Shown: piece after piece, positions 25,978-32,783 of the stretch | How the letters are laid out: every line of letters starts with the position of its first letter | How positions within the stretch are numbered: position 1 is the first letter of the stretch | Made by a program: the position numbers and the translations under genes | Source of the DNA: Marinomonas sp. THO17 | GTDB taxonomy: Bacteria; Pseudomonadota; Gammaproteobacteria; Pseudomonadales; Marinomonadaceae | Assembly (NCBI RefSeq): GCF_040436405.1 | Contig: NZ_AP031575.1 | Span: 1-64,000 of the forward strand | Reading direction: 5' to 3' | DNA length: 64,000 nt | The notes under the pieces: generated by a model | Database searches by the model: none | Seen by the model: only the letters and a program-made list of their open reading frames with translations | Told to the model about the DNA's origin: nothing

Positions 25978-26292
25978 GCCATTCGGTTCGCTTTGCTCCG
26001 TAACTAGTTTAAATAGCTTTTCAATTGTGGGCTGGCTACTTTTATCCTTGGGCTCAATTGACACCCCATTTGGAAAATCATTGTATACGAAGTTTAGAAT
26101 TACGCCCTCGTATTCAATTTCCCAAAGGTGCATATCAGGGCCTTCGATTTTCCTTGCTACTTTAGCGCCTATTTGCTCAGTATACTTCTTTGCAAACGGA
26201 GGAAACGTTTCCCAATTTCCTTCTTCCGTAAGCTCAATGCTTTCGCAGCCGGAAGCCATTTTCTGCTTTTTTGGGTTAGCGAATGTAATCAT
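25972..26292 (-). CDS. DUF3630-like small protein (cassette gene)
   Basis: A 106-residue soluble protein. The segment NWETFPPFAKKYTEQIGAKV then GPDMHLWEIEYEGVIL resembles DUF3630 proteins, which I recall with W-x-x-F-x-x-FA and GADRHxW motifs from Shewanella and Vibrio. This is pattern memory only. The ATG at 26290-26292 follows closely on an attC-type core site and has no strong ribosome binding site. Its stop lies within the first core word of site A, leaving almost no spare sequence, as is typical of cassettes. Confidence 0.6.
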   Translation of the reverse strand: MITFANPKKQKMASGCESIELTEEGNWETFPPFAKKYTEQIGAKVARKIEGPDMHLWEIEYEGVILNFVYNDFPNGVSIEPKDKSSQPTIEKLFKLVTEQSEPNGL

Positions 26293-26301
26293 AATTGATG
26301 C

Positions 26302-26377
26302 TTATAACGCTAAGCCGCGCCGCGTTTGTGTCCCAGCATGGCACGAAGTGACATGCGTATTAAGTGCCTTGTTAGGT
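26302..26377 (-). repeat. attC-like site (array site B)
   Basis: Between the GFA-type gene and the DUF3630-like gene. On the minus strand it begins GCACCTAAC (plus GTTAGGTGC from 26371), with ACCTAAC fitting RYYYAAC exactly. It ends CGGCTTAGCGTTATAA (plus TTATAAC, 26302-26308). Span 76 bp. The GTTAGGTGC word recurs at 26815-26823 at the other edge of the GFA-type cassette. Confidence 0.65.
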
Positions 26378-26392
26378 GCCATAACCATAACT

Positions 26393-26797
26393 TTAAACTA
26401 CCTTTGACCAAACATTGGGCCAACGTACGGACTTTTCTGAAGCTGAAAGCTTTTTAGGGCTGACCGTTACCGAAGGCTTGAGTTGGAAGCGTCGTGCAAA
26501 AAGCCGTTTGGATACTGCGCCTCTAACTACTCCATTTTTCTCATTTGTAACTGCAACAACATCATGGCAGTTGTCGCATTCCCAAAAAGTCGCTTGGCCT
26601 GAGCCTTGTTTAAGTTGGTTCATTGTTTCTTTAGGCGAAAAAGAAATAGTGCCGTTTACATCCGAAAGGTAAGCAAGACCGCGTGAAATGCAAAAATCGC
26701 AGTCACATTCACGTGCCTGATACTCTTCTATTGGCGAAGGAAAATTGGCGACAACTGTGATCTTTCCACAAGAGCATGATGTTGAATAACTCATTAC
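26393..26797 (-). CDS. GFA/CENP-V family zinc-binding protein (cassette gene)
   Basis: A 134-residue protein. I set the start at the ATG at 26795-26797 (MSYSTSCSCGK), with GGAAAGGATGTA just upstream; a further in-frame ATG lies before the cassette boundary. Cysteine pairs CSCGK, CDCDFC and ECDNCHD match the zinc-ligand layout of the GFA (glutathione-dependent formaldehyde-activating enzyme-like) beta-fold. Actual activity on S-hydroxymethylglutathione is not implied. It is the first gene of the array, nearest to where an integrase and attI would be expected, yet none is found. Confidence 0.75.
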   Translation of the reverse strand, partial: VMSYSTSCSCGKITVVANFPSPIEEYQARECDCDFCISRGLAYLSDVNGTISFSPKETMNQLKQGSGQATFWECDNCHDVVAVTNEKNGVVRGAVSKRLFARRFQLKPSVTVSPKKLSASEKSVRWPNVWSKVV

Positions 26798-26838
26798 ATC
26801 CTTTCCTTTTCCAAAGCACCTAACATTTTTAATAGTGC

Positions 26839-26956
26839 GCATGCGCGTTTAGACAATTCCAAAATTTCGCCAATACCTTTTTATAAGCAATTGAAAAATA
26901 ATGCTTTTATAAAGCTATTCAGAAAATCCAAATCTAGAAAAACGAGCATGCGCGTT
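26839..26956. repeat. 11-bp direct repeat flanking 96 bp
   Basis: GCATGCGCGTT occurs at 26839-26849 and again at 26946-26956. Because GCATGC is self-complementary, the copies can also pair as an inverted repeat. They lie immediately upstream of the first cassette boundary and could be remnants of a recombination site or insertion footprint. Confidence 0.45.
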
Positions 26957-27149
26957 ATTTCATCTTTCTTTTAGGTAAGCACTGCCTGTTATTTTTACTG
27001 CGAATATTGTTATCCATTGATACTAAAACGCTTTTTCATTTCTTGCCAGTACAAACGCGCAATACTGTGATTATTTTTTAGGCAAATCGAGCGAATCATT
27101 AGCAATCTCAAAAATAAACTGTATGGATGTGCTGGTTTTTGGTGATTCT

Positions 27150-27236
27150 TTACAGGGTATGTCTGATGGTTTTGTACTGGTCAGCTCTATAAATTGTTGA
27201 TGACGAGTTCGCTTGAAGTTGCTCGATTAATCCCAT
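27150..27236 (-). CDS. Possible 28-codon ORF or gene remnant
   Basis: The ATG at 27234-27236 has a strong AGGAGG five nt upstream and encodes MGLIEQLQANSSSTIYRADQ and eight more residues before a stop. In another frame the same region stays open for about 55 codons past the stop. That suggests either a true microprotein or the frameshifted N-terminus of a lost gene. No family recognised. Confidence 0.3.
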   Translation of the reverse strand: MGLIEQLQANSSSTIYRADQYKTIRHTL

Positions 27237-27386
27237 CCTAACCTCCTGAAAAACTCTCTTTTAAAGGGTAATGAGAAGGAATGAAATAACCGCATTTTTA
27301 ATAAGTTGCCCCAATTGCTTTTATGTTTTCAACAATATAATGAGGTTCACATAGAGAGTCAGCTCAAAGCAACAATGGGGTACATA

Positions 27387-27809
27387 ATGGATAAGCTCGT
27401 AGACAAAATTACGGAATTGGATGGCTTTTTTGATGAGTTAAGTGATCAGGATAAAACGACATTAAATAAGCAAATCAATTCAATCAAAACGAAATTAGCA
27501 AATGTCGCTAGGGAATACGATAGTGTCGCTTCAAAAAGTATAGATGTTAGTAATTTCGAGGAAGATGAAACTTTTATTAGCACAATCAATGCGATTGCCG
27601 GTCTGGAACGTCAGTTACAGGCATTAGACATTGTGCTGGCGAAATTAAGCAAAGAAAGTAGCACTATGCCCAAACAAGGTTTGAAAATTATCAGTGAACG
27701 CCTTCCTTCAGAGCGAGAAATGGCATTAATGAACTACCAAACAGCTGTATTGGGCTTGATTGATGATACCCGTTGTATCTTGGGTAATAAAATTGTGAAA
27801 GGGGTATAG
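27387..27809 (+). CDS. Hypothetical coiled-coil protein, first gene of a two-gene unit
   Basis: A protein of about 140 residues from the ATG at 27387, with GGGG six nt upstream; the frame is open further but without a better start. It is entirely alpha-helical in character. A charged N-terminal helix region (KLVDKITELDGFFDELSDQD, TTLNKQINSIKTKLANVAREYD) has heptad spacing. It is followed by a second helix pair (AIAGLERQLQALDIVLAKLSKES). No enzymatic motif or family recognised. The stop lies 4 nt before the next ATG, so it is surely cotranscribed with the 409-residue protein and may be its partner or regulator. It borders an integron-like array and a repeat field, so acquisition by transfer is plausible. 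Confidence 0.65.
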   Translation: MDKLVDKITELDGFFDELSDQDKTTLNKQINSIKTKLANVAREYDSVASKSIDVSNFEEDETFISTINAIAGLERQLQALDIVLAKLSKESSTMPKQGLKIISERLPSEREMALMNYQTAVLGLIDDTRCILGNKIVKGV

Positions 27810-27813
27810 TGCT

Positions 27814-29043
27814 ATGGTAACCAAAGCAGACAGATATAACTTAGCACTTAGTGATATTCAGTCATTGCGAAATATCATGCGGGATAATGATAACGCGGTA
27901 GTGGCATACCGATTGAGAGATAAGGGTAATCAGTTTGCTCAAAGAGTCGCTCAAAACGAAAGAAACCACATATCACCAGAAGGGCTGTTTTCTGATATCC
28001 AGTCCGCTTTGACAGGAGTGCAATCTTATTCTGATCCCACACTCATAAACAACGTGTACCTCAACCATAAAGCATTATTTGACGCTCTTTATGGAGGAGA
28101 CTCTCAAAGTGCAGTCAGATTTTACTCTCGTTATAATGGGGCTCGAAAAGACGCTTTCAGACTCCTTTCAGTTTACGGTACGGCATTAGCGTCTGATGCC
28201 TTTCCTACTACTTATTTTCATAAAGACATCTTTGGGTTATTTCTACGACAAGCCAAAAATATGGTTCATGGTACAGGTGATCACTATAATACAGTAGGAA
28301 TGTTTAATGAGGAGTACACTAAAAATAGAATATCCTCAACGGCATCAATAGTATTACGTCTGGCGTTTGGCAATGTAAATTATCCGTATAACATGATTTG
28401 GAACCCACGTTCATTAGTAAGCACACTGCAGCTCTCAGCTATGCATCATTCCGACCATATTAAGCAGCGATTTAGGGATGACGACGGCGTAAGTTTATAC
28501 AATGGTTCTTCAGTTGCTTTTACTTTGCTGACTTTCTCTTATTTTATTGCTCGTAGAATGCTGGAAAACAATGAAAGCATACAAAGGGTAAATAATTGGT
28601 ACTTTTATTGGAAAGTTGTAGGTTCTTGCCTTGGCCTGAGCAACGACCACATGCCAAGTAACCACGCTGAATCAATACAACTAATGAATGAATTTTTGCA
28701 GCACCAAGATACTTTGGTGGACATCGCAAATATGTACAACAGCATAGATGATGATCGAAACTATCATATGGATCAAAACAATGCTCGCACTTCATATTTA
28801 GCGTATTTAGACAACAATGGGTGTCGCTTTGGCACAAAAACCATGCATAACGGACATGCGGCTGACTTAGCAGGAATGCTGAGTGCTGTGTGGGGGATAG
28901 GTATTCATAGATCAACTGCATTAAGTTGGCTCAGATCTATGATAGTGGCTCGCTTGCCATCTCAGATAGGGCCTGTTGCCCATATGGCCGCAGTTGGAAT
29001 AGTGGCTTATTTCGTGCAGCAACGTTTGAATACGACTGCTTAA
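27814..29043 (+). CDS. DUF2236-like (latex-clearing/MpaB oxygenase-like) protein, 409 aa
   Basis: Tentative family call from ordered motifs. NRISSTASIVLRLAFG has Arg172 and Thr176 spaced as in Lcp rubber oxygenases. It is followed by LSAMHHSDHIKQRF (His211, His212, His215 as candidate heme ligands), SSVAFTLLTFSYFIARRM, and NWYFYWKVVGSCLGLSNDHMP (about 261-281). The last resembles the W-R-x-V-G-x-x-LG element of DUF2236. Family members are helical, heme-binding dioxygenases or uncharacterised proteins. There is no Sec or Tat signal peptide, unlike secreted rubber oxygenases, so it is probably cytoplasmic; a hydrophobic C-terminal helix (about 384-403) could attach it to the membrane. A GAAAGGGG site precedes the ATG. 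The usual N-Q-x-D motif before the third block reads YNGSS instead. Confidence 0.6.
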   Translation: MVTKADRYNLALSDIQSLRNIMRDNDNAVVAYRLRDKGNQFAQRVAQNERNHISPEGLFSDIQSALTGVQSYSDPTLINNVYLNHKALFDALYGGDSQSAVRFYSRYNGARKDAFRLLSVYGTALASDAFPTTYFHKDIFGLFLRQAKNMVHGTGDHYNTVGMFNEEYTKNRISSTASIVLRLAFGNVNYPYNMIWNPRSLVSTLQLSAMHHSDHIKQRFRDDDGVSLYNGSSVAFTLLTFSYFIARRMLENNESIQRVNNWYFYWKVVGSCLGLSNDHMPSNHAESIQLMNEFLQHQDTLVDIANMYNSIDDDRNYHMDQNNARTSYLAYLDNNGCRFGTKTMHNGHAADLAGMLSAVWGIGIHRSTALSWLRSMIVARLPSQIGPVAHMAAVGIVAYFVQQRLNTTA

Positions 29044-29174
29044 CAGGCTGATTTTTTGATCTAGCAAAAAGGGATCACATGAAGGCAAATGTCTGATGGC
29101 GCTGCGCTTATCAAACCTACATATCGCTGTTTAAGACGAGTAAATTTGAGGCTGCTGGACTGCCCCCACCCTAG

Positions 29175-29203
29175 CCCTCCCCTTGAAAGACATAAGGGGA
29201 GGG
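29175..29203. repeat. GC-rich inverted repeat
   Basis: CCCTCCCCTT (29175-29184) and AAGGGGAGGG (29194-29203), perfectly complementary with a 9-nt loop. There is no T-run on either side, so it is not a standard terminator. It resembles short dispersed palindromes found between bacterial genes. Confidence 0.6.
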
Positions 29204-29501
29204 AACATGAGAGTTCGTCAGGTGTGAAACGCTTTTAAATGTAAAAAGAGGCAATTAGCTACTGGTGAAAATTCTCGACACGCTTTTAAATGCAGTGACG
29301 GAATGTGCGAAAGGACTCAAACGATTTTTTGCTTACTTTTAAACAGAGAGTTTTGTGGCGCTACTCTTAAATTCAAATAAGAAGTTACCCGCTTAGCCTT
29401 TCCCAGAATTAAAAAGCGGAAAAATGCTCCCCAAACAAAGCCAATGAAAAGCACATACCCAAACCTCAGGCACAATAAAATAAACTTGTTCCATAATAAC
29501 C

Positions 29502-29538
29502 AAAATACAACTTTTACTGTAAACTAAAGTTGTATTTT
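29502..29538. repeat. Perfect 13-bp inverted repeat
   Basis: AAAATACAACTTT (29502-29514) and AAAGTTGTATTTT (29526-29538), with an 11-nt loop, between the two module copies. It is AT-rich and symmetric, and could be a protein-binding operator, a mobile-element end or a weak terminator. None is supported further. Confidence 0.6.
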
Positions 29539-29722
29539 AGAAGGCAAAGGGAAGAAACATAAGCGCTTTTTGGCTGGTACGCTTTTAAACGTAAAAAGAG
29601 GCAATGAGCCTGTCAGCAAAAAATGCTCGACACGTTCCTGAATGTGCGAAAGGATTAAAGCGACCTTTTGGTTACTTTTGTGGTGCTAGACAAAAGTTAC
29701 CCGCCTAGCAGGGCGGAAAAAA

Positions 29723-30007
29723 CCTCCCCAACCAAAGCCATTCAGAGGAAACAAAAATCACCTCGGGCAAAGATTATAAACCTCCCCAATCAAAGCCATT
29801 CAGAGGAAACAAAAATCACCTCGGGCAAAGATTATAAACCTCCCCAACCAAAGCCAATCAGAGGAAACAAAAATCACCTCGGGCAAAGATTAAAAAAACC
29901 TCCCCAACCAAAGCCATTCAGAGGAGCCCGAAAAAAATTCGGGAAAGAAATAGAAAAACCTCCCCAACCAAAGCCATTCAAAGGAAAAATGAGCTCCCTC
30001 GGGTTCA
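29723..30007. repeat. Tandem array, five units of 58-60 bp
   Basis: Units start with CCTCCCCAA(C/T)CAAAGCCA at 29723, 29781, 29839, 29899 and 29959 (steps of 58, 58, 60 and 60). The first three are near identical, including a CACCTCGGGCAAAGATTATAAA tail; the last two diverge in the tail. A lone diverged unit occurs at about 29427 in the first module copy. The whole unit repeats, so it is not a CRISPR array. Confidence 0.85.
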
Positions 30008-30008
30008 A

Positions 30009-30944
30009 TTACCGCTTTTTAATCTTATAAGGTGAAGGATCCTGCGGATTCTTCTGCGTTTTAAACCGTCGATGTGACCAAAAATACTGATCAGGTTTGG
30101 TTTCGATTTGTTTCTCTATTAGCGAGTTAAGTAGGGTGGCGTCCGCCACGTCGTCTCCTGTTGGGTAGTCTTCGACTTCTTGTAATGACAGTAAGTAGCC
30201 ATCTTTGGTGCGTCCGTAGTCGTACATTAATATGGTGGCACCGGTGGATTTCGCCAAGCGGCTGATGTGTGAGATGGTGGCGCATTCACGACCATAGAAG
30301 GGGGCAAAGACGGAGTTTTTACGTCCGTAATCCTGATCGACCGCGAACCAAACGGCTTTATTGTCTTTTAGTGAGCGAAATATCTCTTTGGTGTTTTTGC
30401 GCTCAATGGTTTTGCTGAATACGGCTTGGCGTTGGCGTTCCATCACCCAGTTCATCACACGATTTCTCTGCAGCTTGTAAATTGGGTGAACGTCGATGAA
30501 GCGCGCAATCTGAGTGCCGCACAGATCAATAGAGGAAAAGTGTGCGCCCACTATGATGCAGCCTTTGCCGTTTGCGACGGCTTTTTGAACCACGTCATGA
30601 TCGTTAAAAGTGACTTTTTGTGCTGTCTTTTCAGGGCGGCGAAACCAAGCGGTGAACATTTCAAACACACCAATGGCCATGCTTTCAAAGTGTGCGCGAG
30701 CGAGTTTTTCTCTGTCCGATTCTGTCATATCGGGGAAGCAGATTTGCAGATTGGTGTGACAAATCTTTTTACGTCGACTGCTTAGGGCATAGTGAAGCTT
30801 GCCAAGTCCTGTACCTAAGGCTTTTTGAATGGTCCAAGGTAGGTGGCTGAGTAAATAAGCGATGCCCATGCCCAGCCAAGTCGGCCAATGTCGTGGCGCC
30901 ATAAATTTGCTAATGTTTTGGTTTAATGTGGTCTTTTTAGCCAT
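30009..30944 (-). CDS. Lipid A biosynthesis acyltransferase (LpxL/HtrB family)
   Basis: A 311-residue protein of the lysophospholipid/lipid A late acyltransferase family. An N-terminal hydrophobic segment (WLGMGIAYLLSHLPWTIQKAL) anchors it to the inner membrane. The catalytic H-x4-D motif appears as HFSSID. Supporting motifs are DQDYGRKNSVFAPFYG and ATGATILMYDYGR-like strands. It transfers an acyl chain from acyl-ACP to Kdo-lipid A. It overlaps the upstream Kdo kinase gene by 8 nt, consistent with an LPS inner-core cluster. LpxL versus LpxM-type specificity cannot be decided. The stop is directly adjacent to the tandem repeat array. Confidence 0.9.
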   Translation of the reverse strand: MAKKTTLNQNISKFMAPRHWPTWLGMGIAYLLSHLPWTIQKALGTGLGKLHYALSSRRKKICHTNLQICFPDMTESDREKLARAHFESMAIGVFEMFTAWFRRPEKTAQKVTFNDHDVVQKAVANGKGCIIVGAHFSSIDLCGTQIARFIDVHPIYKLQRNRVMNWVMERQRQAVFSKTIERKNTKEIFRSLKDNKAVWFAVDQDYGRKNSVFAPFYGRECATISHISRLAKSTGATILMYDYGRTKDGYLLSLQEVEDYPTGDDVADATLLNSLIEKQIETKPDQYFWSHRRFKTQKNPQDPSPYKIKKR

Positions 30945-31647
30945 GATAACCTGCCAACAGCGCCGTCCATTGTTCGTCTGTTACTGTAAATTCTGGGTAT
31001 TTCGTTGCTTCTTTGTCGAATGAGCGTTTTAGTCGGTCAAGATTATTTTGCATCCAGCTTGTGTCGCGCTTTCTTTGTTGGCATTTATCAAAGTCGATCA
31101 GCCATACTTTGCCGGTGTTATCTATCATGATGTTATGACAGTTTAGGTCTGAGTGGAAAATACCTGCTTGATGGAAGAGGGCAATGACACGGCCAATTTC
31201 GTTCCAGTTTAGTTGATCATTTTGTTGCTGTTTTATCAGCTCAAATAAATCCGTGGCCCCTTCTATAGTAGCAGTGAGCAATTCTGCTTGATAAAAGCCT
31301 TTGTTGATACGACACATACCAGCAATGGGTTGGGGTACAGGTAAACCCTGATTGCGCATGACTTCCAGTAAGCTTAGCTCTTGCCAAGGACGAGTGCGAT
31401 GGATACCAGCAAACATAAAGTGACGCTTGCTCAGTTTGGCAATCAGGCCACCACGACGATAGCGCCGCAACACAAATTTACCGTATTGGCTGTCGATAAA
31501 CCACACATCCCCACGGCCAGTTCCGGTTCCTTTGATTGCATTTTGTTGGTGCCAGAAATCGGTATTAAACCAGTCTTGTGTGATGGGCAGTTGGGCGGCG
31601 CTCTGCATGAGATATTGCTGAGCCTTCGTGTTAATCAGTCGTGGCAT
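30937..31647 (-). CDS. kdkA: 3-deoxy-D-manno-octulosonic acid (Kdo) kinase
   Basis: A 236-residue member of the RIO/Kdo kinase group. It carries the KdkA stretch YGKFVLRRYRRGGLIAKLSKRHFMFAG and ERTR-like HRTRPWQEL. Kinase motifs include HSDLNCHNIMID (catalytic loop HxDLxxxN) and VWLIDFDKC (metal-binding DFD). The enzyme phosphorylates Kdo at O-4 in inner-core LPS of species with a single Kdo. It lies in a small LPS cluster with a late acyltransferase (overlapping by 8 nt) and a divergent family 9 glycosyltransferase. All catalytic residues appear intact. Confidence 0.92.
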   Translation of the reverse strand: MPRLINTKAQQYLMQSAAQLPITQDWFNTDFWHQQNAIKGTGTGRGDVWFIDSQYGKFVLRRYRRGGLIAKLSKRHFMFAGIHRTRPWQELSLLEVMRNQGLPVPQPIAGMCRINKGFYQAELLTATIEGATDLFELIKQQQNDQLNWNEIGRVIALFHQAGIFHSDLNCHNIMIDNTGKVWLIDFDKCQQRKRDTSWMQNNLDRLKRSFDKEATKYPEFTVTDEQWTALLAGYHG

Positions 31648-31752
31648 CTTGCTCGCTTAGTGTAATTCTTATGTTGTGTTCAGAAATTTGGACACTTTCC
31701 ATTATGGCTATTCTATAATACTTGCCGACGTTAAGCAGCCCTAGAGGAAGAG

Positions 31753-32763
31753 ATGCAGCAAGATAAAATTCAACACCTGGCCGTTGTCCGTTTGTCGGCG
31801 CTGGGTGACGTTTGTCATGCCATGGCCGTGGTGCAAGCCATTATGAAACAACAGCCTGACATGCAGGTAACTTGGATAACCTCACCCCTTGAAGCCAATC
31901 TGGTTCGCTTGCTGCCCGGCGTTGACGTTAAAGAGTACAATAAGAAAACTGGTTTTAAAGGCATTTGGGCCTTGCGCAAGCAGCTGGCTGGAAAAGAGTT
32001 TGATGCTTTATTGCATTTGCAATGGTCACTGCGTGCCAGCTTGTTGACCTTGGCGGTCAAAGCCAAACGACGCATTGGTTTTGCCTTATCTCATTCCCGT
32101 GAAAAACAGCATTGGTTTGTGAATGAATTGGCGCCTGAACCACAAGGTGAACATGTGTTGGATTCCTTTCTCTCGATCGCCAGTGTGTTAGGCGTGCGTG
32201 TCCCTAGTTTGCCTTGCGACTTGATCTTGCCCGATCATGATGTTGATTTGCCCGAGCACTATGTGGTGGTCAACCCTGCGGCCTCAAAAGCAGAACGAAA
32301 TTGGACCTTTGAGGGTTATCAAGCCTTATTGCAGCATTTGTTAGCCAAGGGGAAGGTGCCTGTGTTGACTGGAGGGCCGGCTGATAATGAGCGGGAATTG
32401 GCTGAAGCATTGGTTGCGCAAACCTCTTCTGAGGTGATCAATTTGGTGGGGAAAACCCCATTGAATGTGATGCTGTCGGTATTGAAAGGAGCCCAGTTGG
32501 TGATCAGCCCGGATACCGGGCCTGCGCACATGGCGACCTTAGTGGGTACGCCTGTGTTGGGCTTATATGCTCATTCCAACCCACAACGCACTGGGCCATA
32601 TCGTGATTTGGACAAGGTAATCAGTGTGTATGAAGAAGGCATCGCCAAAGAATACGCTAAACCTTTGGCGGAACTGCCTTGGTCGACTCGCGTGCATGAC
32701 CCTGAGGCCATGCAGGCCATTCGCATCGACCGTGTTTTACAGCAGGTTGATTTGCTGATTTAA
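31753..32763 (+). CDS. Glycosyltransferase family 9 (LPS heptosyltransferase-like)
   Basis: A 336-residue GT9 protein. The N-terminus VVRLSALGDVCHAMAVVQAI matches the heptosyltransferase I/II start, and the C-terminal donor domain has VNPAASKAERNW and ISPDTGPAHMATLVGTPVLGLY. These enzymes transfer ADP-heptose to the LPS inner core from the cytoplasmic face. It is divergent from kdkA, with about 105 bp between for both promoters, and preceded by AGAGGAAGAG before the ATG. It is closer to the heptosyltransferase I type by its N-terminus, but WaaC, WaaF or WaaQ cannot be separated by eye. Confidence 0.88.
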   Translation: MQQDKIQHLAVVRLSALGDVCHAMAVVQAIMKQQPDMQVTWITSPLEANLVRLLPGVDVKEYNKKTGFKGIWALRKQLAGKEFDALLHLQWSLRASLLTLAVKAKRRIGFALSHSREKQHWFVNELAPEPQGEHVLDSFLSIASVLGVRVPSLPCDLILPDHDVDLPEHYVVVNPAASKAERNWTFEGYQALLQHLLAKGKVPVLTGGPADNERELAEALVAQTSSEVINLVGKTPLNVMLSVLKGAQLVISPDTGPAHMATLVGTPVLGLYAHSNPQRTGPYRDLDKVISVYEEGIAKEYAKPLAELPWSTRVHDPEAMQAIRIDRVLQQVDLLI

Positions 32764-32783
32764 CTCACTTAAATGAAAGAGAG

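Larger units (their letters stand above)
26798..27386. other. Non-coding stretch at the head of the cassette array
   Basis: This is where attI and a divergent intI gene would be expected. No integrase frame is visible on either strand. Present are the cassette-edge word GTTAGGTGC (minus strand, plus coordinates 26815-26823) and an 11-bp direct repeat GCATGCGCGTT (26839-26849 and 26946-26956). A 28-codon minus-strand ORF (27150-27236) is reported separately. The remainder is AT-rich with frames full of stops. Confidence 0.5.
29044..30008. other. Repeat-rich non-coding region of about 970 bp
   Basis: No credible gene. It contains a GC-rich inverted repeat (29175-29203), two diverged copies of a module (about 29221-29490 and 29575-30007) beginning ACGCTTTTAAA(T/C)GTAAAAAGAGGCAAT, a perfect 13-bp inverted repeat (29502-29538) between them, and a five-copy 58-60 bp tandem array at the end of the second module. 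The only long open frame here reads each repeat unit in a different phase and is not coding. Confidence 0.75.

Noticed and set aside
25866..25982. N-terminal extension of the exported cassette protein
   Set aside because: This part of the open frame is the attC-like site itself; the signal peptide begins at the later ATG.
26843..27386. Integron integrase gene at the array head
   Set aside because: I looked for a tyrosine recombinase frame on both strands; frames are closed within about 60 codons and show no integrase motifs.
29723..30007. CRISPR array
   Set aside because: The whole 58-60 bp unit repeats; there are no unique spacers between short conserved repeats, and no cas genes nearby.
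29668..30030. Proline/lysine-rich protein coding ORF across the tandem repeats
   Set aside because: The repeat period is not a multiple of three, so each unit is read in a different frame; no ribosome binding site; explained by absence of stops in the repeat.
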